Source: Chloroflexota bacterium
GTDB taxonomy: Bacteria; Chloroflexota; Dehalococcoidia; Bin125
Assembly (NCBI GenBank): GCA_026707145.1
Contig: JAPOXK010000019.1
Coordinates: 1-64,000 of the forward strand
Direction of reading: 5' to 3'
Length of the DNA stretch: 64,000 nt
Under the pieces are notes generated by a model. That model did not search any database. It saw only the letters and a list, made by a program, of their open reading frames with translations, and was not told the origin of the DNA. A program made the position numbers and the translations under genes. Below are positions 45,740-55,040 of the stretch, piece after piece (the stretch's first letter is position 1; every line of letters starts with the position of its first letter).

Positions 45740-46060
45740 CTACGGCTTGGCCTCTCCAGTCTCCTCGGACAGTACACCAGAAACCCAGATATGGGAGCGA
45801 TCGGCTTGACCGGTGGTGCTCGCCTCGCGGATCGTCGCGACGACTTGCGCGACCAGATCGTCTGTAACGACCGACTCGATCTTCACCATGGGCATGAACG
45901 CCACCTGATATTGGGCGCCCCGGTGGATCTCAGCATGATCCACCTCCGGACCGAACCCTTTCACTTCGGTGGCGGTCAGATTGCTGATCCCGATCTCCAT
46001 CAAGGCAGCATGCACCGGCTCGAGCCGGTCCGGTCGAATCCTTGCCGTGACTAGCTTCAT
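45740..46060 (-). CDS. PII-like nitrogen regulatory protein with degenerate nucleotide site
   Basis: The 106-residue protein has the PII fold: the start MKLVTARIRPDRLEPV, TEVKGFG before the T-loop, Tyr51 conserved (GAQYQVAF), and VKIESVV. Residues that contact ATP or 2-oxoglutarate in GlnB/GlnK are changed: Gln39 is Glu, the B-loop TGKIGDGK is TGQADRSH, and the two Arg before TGE are lost. It lies 21 bp downstream of amt in the same direction, where GlnK normally lies. It may therefore have different ligands or be a nucleotide-insensitive partner of the transporter. Confidence 0.85.
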   Translation of the reverse strand: MKLVTARIRPDRLEPVHAALMEIGISNLTATEVKGFGPEVDHAEIHRGAQYQVAFMPMVKIESVVTDDLVAQVVATIREASTTGQADRSHIWVSGVLSEETGEAKP

Positions 46061-46081
46061 CGCGTCCGATCTCTTCGTTCC

Positions 46082-47299
46082 CTACAGATCATAACCCCGC
46101 TCTCCGTGCGCGGTGAGATCCAAGCCTACCAACTCCGCTTCCTCGTCAACGCGCAAACCGCCGGTGAGAACGGCGGTGACCTTGAGGATCAGGAAAGTGA
46201 ACCCGGCCGACCAAGCCACGGCCGCGACCACGCCGATCGCCTGCACGCCTAGCTGCGACCCAACCGTGCCGCTCTCGACCAGCACCCCGCCGCCATCAAG
46301 GGCGTGTATCGCCAAAACGGCGACCAGCAGCGTGCCGAGGATCCCGCCGACCCCGTGCACGGCGAACACATCGAGCGAGTCGTCGATCTTCAACTTCTTC
46401 TTCACCACATCAACAGCGAAGAAACAGACCGCGCCCGCCGCCGCGCCGAGGATCAAACCCCCTACGGGACCAACGAAGCCGGAGGTGGGGGTCACCGTGG
46501 CGAGACCGGCGATCACGCCGGTCACGGCGCCCACCAGCGAGGGCTTGCCGAACTTGATCCACTCGATCGCCGACCAGACCAAGGCGGCGCTGGCCGCGGC
46601 GATGTGCGTCACGGCGATGGCCATGCCGGCGCCGCCATCGGCCGCCAACTGACTGCCCCCATTGAAGCCGAACCAGCCAACCCAGAGCATCCCCGCACCC
46701 ATCGCCGTCAGGCCGGGATTATGCGGAGGCTGGAGCTGGTCGGGAAAGCCGCTCCGTCTCCCTAGAAAAGCGGCGGTGACTAGAGCCGCCACACCAGCGC
46801 TCGTGTGGACGACGATGCCGCCCGCGAAGTCCATCACGCCGAGATCGCCGAGCCAGCCGCCGCCCCAAACCCAATGTGCTATCGGTGCGTAGACGAGAAG
46901 TACCCAGGCGCTGCTCAGAATCACCACGCCGGAGAACTTGATGCGCTCCACATAGGCGCCCACGATCAGCGCCGGGGTAATGATGACAAACGTCATCTGG
47001 AAGATGGCGAAGACGATCTCCGGAATGGAGCCGCTCAACCTGTCCGTCGTGATGCCGGAGAAGAAGGCCTTCCCTACCCCGCCGATCATGCCGCCCACGC
47101 TGTCGTCGAAAGCCAGGCTGTAGCCCACGAACAACCACAGCAGACTCGCCAGCGCGGCAACGGCAACGCAGTGCATCACCACGGACAGTACCGAGTTGGA
47201 TCGCACGAGCCCGGCATAGAACATCGCCAAGCCCGGCAAGGTCATGAAGAAGACTAAGGCGGTTGCAACAAGAATCCAGGCAGTATCGCCAGAATTCAC
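46082..47299 (-). CDS. amt: Ammonium transporter
   Basis: Amt conducts ammonium across the membrane. The 405-residue protein has 11 hydrophobic segments and the family sites: PGLAMFYAGLVR in TM1, FAIFQMTFVIITPAL, WVWGGGWLGDLGVMDFAGGIVVHTSAG (pore His), GWFGFNGGS, and DDSLDVFAVHGVGGILG (second pore His). The start at GTG 47299 is preferred to GTG 47308 because GGAGG (47313-47309) then has a normal 9-base spacing; the resulting N-terminus (MNSGDTAWILVATALV) is typical. There is no N-terminal signal peptide of the enterobacterial kind. Confidence 0.94.
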   Translation of the reverse strand: MNSGDTAWILVATALVFFMTLPGLAMFYAGLVRSNSVLSVVMHCVAVAALASLLWLFVGYSLAFDDSVGGMIGGVGKAFFSGITTDRLSGSIPEIVFAIFQMTFVIITPALIVGAYVERIKFSGVVILSSAWVLLVYAPIAHWVWGGGWLGDLGVMDFAGGIVVHTSAGVAALVTAAFLGRRSGFPDQLQPPHNPGLTAMGAGMLWVGWFGFNGGSQLAADGGAGMAIAVTHIAAASAALVWSAIEWIKFGKPSLVGAVTGVIAGLATVTPTSGFVGPVGGLILGAAAGAVCFFAVDVVKKKLKIDDSLDVFAVHGVGGILGTLLVAVLAIHALDGGGVLVESGTVGSQLGVQAIGVVAAVAWSAGFTFLILKVTAVLTGGLRVDEEAELVGLDLTAHGERGYDL

Positions 47300-47836
47300 C
47301 AGCGGCACCCTCCGCGTCTTTAGAGCCAGTCCGCGCGCCTTGCGCGGTACACCCCCGGCTCCTCCCTCCTATCCAACCGGATTGGGAGGAGGAGAGAGGA
47401 TACAGCAGCGGAAAGCTGTTTCGAAGAGCGGTTTCCCCGTATTCGCGGCCAAGATCCCGGTGCCGATCAACCAAGCGCTACTCGACAGCGCTGCCGCTCC
47501 GATCAAGGTCGAGCCGGTGCGGATCGGCAGCTCGATCTCAATGGTGCGCTGCGCTCCCGTCGCGAGCGCTGGTGTCCGCTGTACCTATCGCAGCAGCCAA
47601 TGCAGAGAGCCGGAGACTCATCGCCCAGGGCTCGGGCAGACTCTTCAGAGAAGGATCGGGATCGGCGTGATACCTTCCTCGCGCGCGGCACAGTCAGAGG
47701 GGGTCCGGCCAGTGGATGCGACCGGTTCGGCCAAAGAGGCTTGGGTCCAGCGGCGAAGCGTTCAGGCGGCCGTGTCCGTGCCGCCGATTCCGGCCTGTGC
47801 GATGAGCCTCAAGCCATCCTGAAAGCGAGCGTACAG
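47300..47836. other. Divergent gap between amt and a secreted-protein gene
   Basis: About 540 bases. CTCCTCCC near 47369 and GGGAGGAG near 47391 could form a hairpin upstream of amt. Open frames cover the gap on both strands, but composition and the lack of any family feature make me treat them as chance. Promoters for both flanking genes must lie here; none is clear by eye. Confidence 0.5.
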
Positions 47837-48967
47837 ATGCAAGCGAAAATGCGTTCCCGTCCCCGCGTAGCTGTGGCGCTGCTCGCCGGAGTACTGCTGC
47901 TGTTCGCACTGGGCACGGCAGTGGGCCACGCGGATACAGCTAGCCCGGAGAGCATGCGAGCGAGCTTCGGCGGCAACGTGCCTGCGGAAGGCGGGCTCGC
48001 CCTCCTGGTTACAACGGAGAGCTCGACGCCGACGGCACTGGTGGACGTGCTCGCCGACGCCGGGTGCGCGGTGAACGTGATTGCGGTCTTCCAAGCCGGA
48101 TACCTCCTGTTCATACCTGGCGCGCCGGAGCGTCTCAACCAAGCGTTTCCACCGAAACTACCGGCAGATACCCCGTTCTTCGTACGCTGTGAACCGACTG
48201 CGCCCGCAGTCGATCCCGAGCAAGCGACCTATCTGATCGACGAGGAGGAAGTCACACTGACCGACGGCCGGAGCGCCATGCCAGTCGCACCCGGATCAGC
48301 CAGCATGGCCGTCACAACCCTGCTCCAGCAGTCTTACGGGCAGCTGGACGGCGCAGGCGCCACGGATGCCGCGGTGATCCTGGCGCACAACTCCGGTGGC
48401 AGTGGCACGTTCTACTACCTCGCCGTGGTTGGGATCGGCGATCCCGCCCCGGCGCTGTGGCTCGGCGACCGTTTGATCGTTCAGCGCCTCTCGGCCGCGA
48501 ACGGGCAGATCACGGTCACCTATCTCGATCGGGCACTTGATGCCTCGTTCGCCGCTCCGCCGACGATGCCGGTGACGCGCATCTTCGCCGCCGAGCGCGG
48601 CGGGCTGGTGGAGATCGGCGCGGGTGCCTGCGAGGTCCAGAACCTCGACCAGCTCGACTCGTTCGTGTTCGTCACGGCGCCGGCGCCGGGCGCCCAACTC
48701 TTCAGTGGCTTCACCGTCGAAGGTTGCTCGCGCACCTTCGAATCCACAGTGAATTGGTCCCTGCACGATCGCGCGGGTGCCGAACTCGTTTCCGGCCACA
48801 CGATGGGTGGGGGCTTTGATGGTCCAGCGCGTTTCTCGTTCACGGTCGAATACGACAACCTGACTGGCGGGCCGCAAGTCGGCTCCCTGCGTGTATTCGA
48901 GGTAGATGTCTCAGAAGGCGAAGGCTACCCGCCTCCCGAGGTCGTGATCCCCATCGTCCTGCCCTGA
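47837..48967 (+). CDS. Secreted protein with C-terminal Gmad2-type immunoglobulin-like domain
   Basis: The 376-residue protein starts with a signal peptide (MQAKMRSRPRVAVALLAGVLLLFALGTAVGHA). Residues about 40-260 are an unrecognised mixed domain. The last 110 residues match the Gmad2 bacterial Ig-like pattern: APAPGAQLFSGFTVEGCSRTFESTVNWSL, then FSFTVEYDN and LRVFEVDVSEGE. Such domains occur in secreted germination or cell-surface proteins of Gram-positive-like phyla. The start at ATG 47837 (or 47849) is chosen for the signal peptide; upstream open frame is not coding-like. Confidence 0.7.
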   Translation: MQAKMRSRPRVAVALLAGVLLLFALGTAVGHADTASPESMRASFGGNVPAEGGLALLVTTESSTPTALVDVLADAGCAVNVIAVFQAGYLLFIPGAPERLNQAFPPKLPADTPFFVRCEPTAPAVDPEQATYLIDEEEVTLTDGRSAMPVAPGSASMAVTTLLQQSYGQLDGAGATDAAVILAHNSGGSGTFYYLAVVGIGDPAPALWLGDRLIVQRLSAANGQITVTYLDRALDASFAAPPTMPVTRIFAAERGGLVEIGAGACEVQNLDQLDSFVFVTAPAPGAQLFSGFTVEGCSRTFESTVNWSLHDRAGAELVSGHTMGGGFDGPARFSFTVEYDNLTGGPQVGSLRVFEVDVSEGEGYPPPEVVIPIVLP

Positions 48968-49108
48968 GCGCCGCGCTCCCGGCAGGGGTAAGGTCGTCCA
49001 GCCATCCTCGGCATCGCGTCGCAAAGGACCGAGGCGTTCGCCTTCGCGCGGGCACCGCCGAGCCGGGGCCCCGCAAACCTCGGCGAAGGATCGCTGGGAA
49101 ACGAAAGC

Positions 49109-49891
49109 CTAGCGCTGCTGGGACATCAGTCCGCCATCGACGGTGTAGACGCTGCCGGTGATATAGGAAGCGTCGTCACTCGCGAGGAAGGCGATCGCAG
49201 CAGCCATCTCGGACGGCTCCGCGTAGCGCTGGAGCGGAACGCTCTGCCGCCAGGCCTCGTGCGCCTGATCGGGATCATCCGGGTTGTAGCCACGCTCGGC
49301 ACCGCGCATCATCGCCGTATCGGTGGGGCCGGGACAGATGCAGTTGACGCGGATTCCGTGGGGGGCGAGCTCCACCGCCGCGGTCTGGGTCATCCCCAAA
49401 ACGGCGTGCTTGCTGGCGCCGTAGGCGATGATGAACGGAGAGGCGGCGAGAGCTGCGGTCGAAGCGGTATTGATGATGGAACCGCCACCGCGGCGCTTCA
49501 TGGCGGGGACAACCGCCTTCATGCCGAGCCAGACGCCCCGCGCGTTAATCGCCATCACCTTGTCGAAAGTCTGCTCGGGATAATCCTCCAAGGGATGATT
49601 GGGACCGAGAATCGCAGCGTTCTGGACCAGCACATCGATCCTGCCGAATTTGTCGATCGCTTCGCGTGCGTAACCCTGGACGTCAGCGGTGTCGGTGACA
49701 TCCGCCCCGACGGCGAGTGCCTCCCGTCCAAGCCGGCGCACGGCCTCCACCGTGCCGTCCAATGGACTGTCGGAGACGTCGACCGCGACGATGTTGGCCC
49801 CTTCCGAAGCGAACCGCTCGGCTGTGGCGCGTCCGATGCCCCCAGCTGCCCCCGTGACCACAACCACCTTGTCCGGGAATCGCTCTGCCAT
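49109..49891 (-). CDS. Short-chain dehydrogenase/reductase
   Basis: Classical SDR, 260 residues. It has the NAD(P)-binding TGAAGGIGRA at 12-21, VAVDVSD after beta-2 (Asp suggests NAD preference), NAAILG, catalytic Ser in NTAST, YGASKHA (Tyr and Lys near 154-158), and CPGPTDT. GGCGGAGCG precedes the ATG at 49891. It sits at the left edge of the monooxygenase/amidase island and diverges from the first monooxygenase; a role in oxidising an alcohol intermediate is possible but unproven. Confidence 0.88.
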   Translation of the reverse strand: MAERFPDKVVVVTGAAGGIGRATAERFASEGANIVAVDVSDSPLDGTVEAVRRLGREALAVGADVTDTADVQGYAREAIDKFGRIDVLVQNAAILGPNHPLEDYPEQTFDKVMAINARGVWLGMKAVVPAMKRRGGGSIINTASTAALAASPFIIAYGASKHAVLGMTQTAAVELAPHGIRVNCICPGPTDTAMMRGAERGYNPDDPDQAHEAWRQSVPLQRYAEPSEMAAAIAFLASDDASYITGSVYTVDGGLMSQQR

Positions 49892-50282
49892 CGCTCCGCC
49901 TCCGCGCTCTCTGCCCTTGGAGCCCTTTGCAGCCGTGGCACCGATTCTAGCGGCTAGACTCACCACCGCGAGACGGCGCGGGGACATTGGAACCTCCCGT
50001 GCCGCCAGGTACAGCCGTACACGAGGAGCCACCCGACGATAAGGTTCGACACGAACAAGAACAGGTACCGGAGCGCCGACAGCGGGTTCTGGTTTCTCGC
50101 ACCGGGCAAGCTCCTCGGGCGAGACGAGAGAGTGTCCCGAGCGGAGCGGGCGCCAAAAGGACAAACGGTTGTGGAAAGGACGGCGGGGATGGCGTCGAGC
50201 GGTAAACGTGCCGAGCGCGCCGTGGACGTAGCGTGCCTTGCCGTGCGCTGCGGCCAATCCCTGCGATAGGAAGGGATCCGTC
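49892..50282. other. Divergent gap between SDR and first monooxygenase
   Basis: 391 bases with no supported gene. TAGAAT on the minus strand (49949-49944) is a possible -10 for the SDR gene, and plus-strand TAGCGT (50229-50234) for the monooxygenase. An octamer GCTAGACT at 49953-49960 matches the putative -10 element seen elsewhere but is far from the next start. Confidence 0.45.
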
Positions 50283-51362
50283 ATGCGCGTCGGAGTCAGC
50301 TTTCTCTTCAACAACGCGGGTGATCGGATCACCGACCAGGAGCTCTACCGGGAGAACCTGCGGGTCGTGGATCTGATCGAGCCACTGGGCTTCGACTCCG
50401 CTTGGGCGGTCGAGCACCACTTCACGAACTACACGATCTGCCCGGACACGATTCAGTTCCTCACCTGGGTTGCCGCACGGACGGAAGCGATCCAGCTCGG
50501 AACGCAGGTGGTCGTGCTGCCCTGGCATGATCCGCTGCGCGTGGCCGAGCAGGTGTCGCTACTGGACACGATGTCGCAGGGACGGTTTCTCTTCGGCTTC
50601 GGACGGGGCGCGGCGCGCGTCGAGTTCCAGGGCTTCCGGGTGCCGATGGAGGAGTCGCGGCAGCGTTTCGTCGAAAGCGCGGACATGATCTTGACGGGGC
50701 TCGAGAGCGGCTATTGCGAGTACGACGGCGCGTTCATCAAGCAGCCCCGCGTGCCGGTCCGGCCGGCGCCGTTCAAATCATTCAAGGGGCGGTCTTACTG
50801 CGCGGCGGTTTCGCCCGAGACGATGGAGATCGCCGCGCGCCTCGGAGCGGGCGTGCTGATCAACCCCCAGAAGCCTTGGGAGAAGATCAGCGAGGAGCTC
50901 GCAACTTACCGCGGCCGCTACCGGGCACTGCAGGGGAAGCCGCCGCCAGCTCCGGTATCCACCACTTACCCGTTCGTCCATCCGGACCCGGAGTACGCAC
51001 GCGAGACGGTGCACCGCTACATGGTCCCGTACTACGCGGCGGTGCTAGAGCACTACGAATTCTCAGGAACGCATTTCGAAGAGATTCAAGGCTACGAGTT
51101 CTACCGGAAGATGTCGCGCGTCATGCGCAAGGCGGGCGACGAAGGCGCGGCCAAGTTCTTCATCGATCTGCAACCGTGGGGAACGCCCGATCAAGTGATC
51201 GCCAAGATGCTCGACGTGCACAAGCGCGTTCGCTATGAGCACTGCAACGCCAACTTCGCCTTCGGGCACCTGCCCGCCGCCGAGGCGGAACAGAGCATGC
51301 GGCTTTTCGCCGCCGAAGTGCTGCCGGTGCTCAAACAGATCCCCGCTGCGGCCCCCGCTTAG
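50283..51362 (+). CDS. Luciferase-like (LLM class) flavin-dependent monooxygenase, paralogue 1
   Basis: The 359-residue TIM-barrel protein shows the family features GFDSAWAVEHHF (EHHF at about 44-47), VVVLPWHDPLRVAEQ, LDTMSQGRFLFGFGRG, and ISPETM-like AVSPETME. It is one of four paralogues in this window sharing the VPMEESR and INPQKPW stretches. LLM enzymes with EHHF include luciferase and RutA/SsuD-type monooxygenases that cleave C-N or C-S bonds using reduced flavin. AGGAAGGGATC precedes the ATG. Substrate unknown. Confidence 0.85.
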   Translation: MRVGVSFLFNNAGDRITDQELYRENLRVVDLIEPLGFDSAWAVEHHFTNYTICPDTIQFLTWVAARTEAIQLGTQVVVLPWHDPLRVAEQVSLLDTMSQGRFLFGFGRGAARVEFQGFRVPMEESRQRFVESADMILTGLESGYCEYDGAFIKQPRVPVRPAPFKSFKGRSYCAAVSPETMEIAARLGAGVLINPQKPWEKISEELATYRGRYRALQGKPPPAPVSTTYPFVHPDPEYARETVHRYMVPYYAAVLEHYEFSGTHFEEIQGYEFYRKMSRVMRKAGDEGAAKFFIDLQPWGTPDQVIAKMLDVHKRVRYEHCNANFAFGHLPAAEAEQSMRLFAAEVLPVLKQIPAAAPA

Positions 51363-51393
51363 CGGCAGTCCTTCCTCCAATCCACGATCGCGC

Positions 51394-51399
51394 TAGACT
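51394..51399 (+). promoter_or_regulatory. Putative -10 element (TAGACT) of the hyuB pair
   Basis: GCTAGACTC lies 57-63 bases before the ATG at 51456, in the 93-bp gap after the monooxygenase. No clear -35. Confidence 0.4.
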
Positions 51400-51455
51400 C
51401 GACCGCTGACCATCAAGCCGCACCGCGCGCGGAGCGGCGCGAAGGAGAGAGCCGC

Positions 51456-53258
51456 ATGGCGGCAACCGGCGAAACTGCGACCGGCGTCGACCCGATCACC
51501 ATCGAAGTGCTGCGCAGCGCCTTCACGGCGATCTGTAACGAGATGGCACTGACGGTCGCGAAGACAGCCTATTCGACCCCGGTCAACGAGGGGCACGACT
51601 TCGCCACGGGCCTCTACGATCGCCACGGCAATCTCGTGGCTCAGGGAGAGTTCGATCTGCCGGCGTTCGTCGGCCTAACGCTCTTGACGGTACCAGAGGT
51701 CATGCGGGCGATCGGGCCGGAGAACATCCAGCCCGACGATATCTACATGATCAACGACCCCTACGTTGCGACGACGCACTGCAACGACATCCACTTCATC
51801 AAGCCGATCTTCCACGACGGTACCCTGGTAGGGTTCAGCTCCTCCACCGCGCACTGGTCGGACGTGGGCGGCGTGGCGCCGGGATCGCTCAACACGGCGG
51901 CGCGCAGCCACTACGAAGAGGGCATGCGCATCCCCGGCATCACGCTCTACAAACGCGGGCAGCTCAATCAGGATGTCGTGTCCCTGCTGTTGGTGAACAT
52001 GCGGCAGTCATGGGAGCGGCTGGGCGACCTCAACGCGCAGGTAGCGGCGATCAAGGTAGGCGACCAGCGGATCCAAGGGCTCATCGAGAAGCACGGCCGA
52101 GCCGCCGTCCTGGCGACGATGAGCGAAGTGCAGGATCACTCGGAGCGCCTGGCTCGAGCGTCCTTTCGCAGCTTGCCGGACGGCGTCTACGAAGCGGAAG
52201 ACAAGGTCGATCAGGATCAATACACCGGCGAACCCAAGACGATCCGCCTGACGCTCACGATCGAGGACGACCATGCCATCTTCGATTACACCGGGAGCGA
52301 CGGTCCGGCGGAGTCCGGGATTAACGGCACCATCGCCGGCACGACGTCCGGGGTATTCATCGCGATGGCATCGATCCTGCCGCCCATGCCCATGAACGCC
52401 GGCGTGATGCGAGCCATTGCGATCAAGGCACGGCAAGGATCGATCGTCTGGGCGAAGCCTCCGGTCGCGGTCTCCGTCATGACGATCACCGTGATGGACT
52501 GTGTGATCGGCTCGGCCACGCTGGCGCTGGGCCACGCCTTACCGGCGCGGGCGGTGGGGATGGCCGGGTCGATCCTTAACTCTACCTACGCGGGGGACGA
52601 CAACCGCCCCACGTTCGATGCGCCCTTCATCAACTACACGTGGGCGTTCGGGGGGATGGGGGGAACGCAAACGCACGACGGTCCCAACTGCACGGCCCCA
52701 CCCTTCGGCGCCAGCGGCTCCACCATTCCCAGCGAGCTGCAGGAACGCCGTTATCCAGTGCTCTACAACCGCTGCAACCTGCTGCCCGATTCGGGCGGGC
52801 CGGGGACGTTCCGCGGCGGACTGGCGCTGAACACGATCATGGAGTTCCCCTTCGAGCAGGTGGGCGGCACCGGTCTCTCCACCTTGGGCAACCGCGAGAA
52901 ATTCGGGCCACCGGGGATCTTCGGCGGCCTCGCGGGGCAGGTGGCGCGCCTCAGCCTCAACGACGGGACGGAAAGCGAGCGCCATCTCGGGACGACATCG
53001 ACGAACGCGCCGGTGCAGCGGGGCGAGGTGCTCACCTTCCGGACCAACGGCGGCGGCGGCTACGGCGACCCCTTGGAACGCGATCCTCAGCTCGTGCTAG
53101 AAGATCTCAAGGACGGCTACGCGACCATCGCCGGGTCCCGCGAGCAGTACGGGGTGGTGGTGAAGGCGATCGATCCGCGCACGCTCCGGTACGAAATCGA
53201 CGAGGGCGCGACGGCGGTACTGCGCGCCGCGCTGCGGACGGCGCGTTCCCAAGCGTGA
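51456..53258 (+). CDS. Hydantoinase B/oxoprolinase family protein, copy 1
   Basis: The 600-residue protein spans a complete HyuB domain: DPITIEVLRSAFTAICNEMA at the start, YSTPVNEGHDFATGLYD, NDPYVATTHCNDIHFIKP, WSDVGG, ESGINGTIAG, GGMGGTQTHDG, ELQERRYPV and the C-terminal GGGGYGDPLERDP. HyuB is normally the large partner of HyuA in ATP-dependent hydantoinases, 5-oxoprolinases and acetophenone-type carboxylases. No HyuA is in the window. GAAGGAGAG lies before the ATG. A close tandem copy follows with one base of overlap. Confidence 0.9.
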   Translation: MAATGETATGVDPITIEVLRSAFTAICNEMALTVAKTAYSTPVNEGHDFATGLYDRHGNLVAQGEFDLPAFVGLTLLTVPEVMRAIGPENIQPDDIYMINDPYVATTHCNDIHFIKPIFHDGTLVGFSSSTAHWSDVGGVAPGSLNTAARSHYEEGMRIPGITLYKRGQLNQDVVSLLLVNMRQSWERLGDLNAQVAAIKVGDQRIQGLIEKHGRAAVLATMSEVQDHSERLARASFRSLPDGVYEAEDKVDQDQYTGEPKTIRLTLTIEDDHAIFDYTGSDGPAESGINGTIAGTTSGVFIAMASILPPMPMNAGVMRAIAIKARQGSIVWAKPPVAVSVMTITVMDCVIGSATLALGHALPARAVGMAGSILNSTYAGDDNRPTFDAPFINYTWAFGGMGGTQTHDGPNCTAPPFGASGSTIPSELQERRYPVLYNRCNLLPDSGGPGTFRGGLALNTIMEFPFEQVGGTGLSTLGNREKFGPPGIFGGLAGQVARLSLNDGTESERHLGTTSTNAPVQRGEVLTFRTNGGGGYGDPLERDPQLVLEDLKDGYATIAGSREQYGVVVKAIDPRTLRYEIDEGATAVLRAALRTARSQA

Positions 53259-55030
53259 TGGTGGCGACCGGCCCCAACATCGATCCGATCACGCTGGAGG
53301 TACTGCGCAGCGCCTTCGCCGCCACCTGTAATGAGATGGCCCTGGTGGTCGGGAAGACCGCCTACTCGCCGCCGATCAACGAAGGGCGCGATCTGGCCAC
53401 CGGCATCTACGACCGGCACGGCGCGCTGGTATCCCAGGGGGAGTTCGACCTCCCCGCGTTCGTGGGGCTCACCCACCTGACGGTGCCGGAGGTGATTCGG
53501 TCGATCGGGCTCGAAAACATGCAGCCCGGCGACATCTACATGATCAACGACCCCTACGTCGCGAGCACGCACAACAACGATATCCACTTCATCAAGCCGA
53601 TCTTCCACGACGGATCGCTCATCGCGTTCACGTCCTCGACGGCGCACTGGTCGGACGTGGGCGGCGTCTCGCCGGGATCGCTCAATCCGCGGGCGCGCAG
53701 CCATTTCGAGGAGGGGATGCGCATCCCCGCGCTCACGATCTACAAGCAGAACGTATTGGACACGGACATCGTCGGGATCCTGCTGGCGAACATGCGCCAG
53801 GGCTGGGAGCGGCTCGGCGATCTGCAAGCGCAGGTTGCGGCCGTGCGGGGCGGGGAGCGCCGGATTCTGGCGCTGGTTGCGAAGCACGGAAGCGCCACCG
53901 TGCTGGCGGCGATGGAAGAGATCCAGCATTACTCGGAGCGGCTGGCGCGCGCGGCGTTTCGGGCGCTCCCGGACGGCGTGTACTACGCCGAGGACAGCGT
54001 CGATCAGGATCTCTGGACTGGTGAACCAAAGACCGTGCGCCTGACCCTGACGATCGAGGACGACCACGCCGTCTTCGATTTCCTGGAGACGGACGGCGCC
54101 GCGGAATCGGGGATCAACTGCACGATCGCCGGGACAACATCCGGGGTGTTCATCGCGATGGGCTCGATCCTTCCGCCGATGCCTATGAACGCGGGCGTCA
54201 TGCGGGCGATCGTGATTAAGGCCAAACGGGGATCGATCGTCTGGGCGCAGCCGCCTTCCGGCATCTCGGCGATGGCGATCACGACGATGGAATGCGTCAT
54301 GGGCTCCGTGACCTTGGCGCTGGGCCAGGCAGCTCCCAAGCGCGGGGTGGGACTGGCGGGAGCACTGCTTAACATCACCTACGCCGGTAGCGACGAACGG
54401 CCGGAGTTCGACGCGCCTTTCATCAACTACACCTGGGGCTTCGGGGGCATGGGCGGCGCCTACGACCACGACGGCGCGAACTATTCCGCAGCGCCCTACG
54501 CGTCGAGCGCCATGAACATCCCCTGCGAACTGCAGGAGCGTCGCTACCCGGTGCTCTACCGCCGCTGCGATCTGACTCAGAACTCCGAGGGGCCCGGAGC
54601 GTTCCGAGGCGGCCTCGGACTCAGCCAGCAGATCGCGTTCCCCTTCCAAGGCGGGACGCTGTCCAACATCGGCAATCGCGAGCGCTTCGGACCGTCGGGA
54701 ATCTTTGGGGGCAGAACGGGCGGCTTCGCCCGGCTGATCCTGGCAGAGGGAACGGAGAACGAGCAGAACCTCGGCACCTTCGCGGTGAACGCGCCGGTGC
54801 AGCGCGGCGACGTGATGACATTCGTCTCCAACGGCGGCGGCGGCTACGGCGATCCCTTGGAACGCGATCCGGCGCGCGTGCTGGCCGACGTTGTGGACGA
54901 ATACGCGACGATCGCGCACGCGCGCGCAACATACGGCGTGGTGATCAACGAGATCGACCGCAGGCGCCTGCTGTTCGAGGTGGACGAAGCCGCCACGGCC
55001 GAGCTGCGCGCCGCCATGCGCGCTTCCTAG
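53258..55030 (+). CDS. Hydantoinase B/oxoprolinase family protein, copy 2
   Basis: The 590-residue protein is a clear paralogue of the upstream gene, aligning with few gaps from IDPITLEVLRSAF to GGGGYGDPLERDP. Sites shared include YSPPINEGRD, NDPYVASTHNNDIHFIKP and SDVGGVSPGSLN. Its ATG shares a base with the previous TGA (TGATG), so translation is coupled and the two products may form a heteromer. Conserved His/Asp clusters (THNNDIHF) suggest a metal site. No HyuA partner is visible. Confidence 0.9.
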   Translation: MVATGPNIDPITLEVLRSAFAATCNEMALVVGKTAYSPPINEGRDLATGIYDRHGALVSQGEFDLPAFVGLTHLTVPEVIRSIGLENMQPGDIYMINDPYVASTHNNDIHFIKPIFHDGSLIAFTSSTAHWSDVGGVSPGSLNPRARSHFEEGMRIPALTIYKQNVLDTDIVGILLANMRQGWERLGDLQAQVAAVRGGERRILALVAKHGSATVLAAMEEIQHYSERLARAAFRALPDGVYYAEDSVDQDLWTGEPKTVRLTLTIEDDHAVFDFLETDGAAESGINCTIAGTTSGVFIAMGSILPPMPMNAGVMRAIVIKAKRGSIVWAQPPSGISAMAITTMECVMGSVTLALGQAAPKRGVGLAGALLNITYAGSDERPEFDAPFINYTWGFGGMGGAYDHDGANYSAAPYASSAMNIPCELQERRYPVLYRRCDLTQNSEGPGAFRGGLGLSQQIAFPFQGGTLSNIGNRERFGPSGIFGGRTGGFARLILAEGTENEQNLGTFAVNAPVQRGDVMTFVSNGGGGYGDPLERDPARVLADVVDEYATIAHARATYGVVINEIDRRRLLFEVDEAATAELRAAMRAS

Positions 55031-55040
55031 CGTCCTGGCG

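Noticed and set aside
47306-47308. GTG at 47308 as the amt start
   Set aside because: The GGAGG directly abuts it, too close for initiation; GTG at 47299 has correct spacing and the usual N-terminus.
47244-47822. Plus-strand open frame covering the amt upstream gap
   Set aside because: It overlaps the amt start region, has Arg/Pro/Ser-rich composition, no ribosome binding site and no recognisable motif.
49987-50205. Short open frame in the SDR-monooxygenase gap
   Set aside because: Charged, low-complexity, no start signals or family resemblance.
53117-54919. Long minus-strand open frame (600 codons) opposite the second hyuB gene
   Set aside because: Antisense shadow of a conserved protein; composition is Arg/His-rich as expected for shadows.
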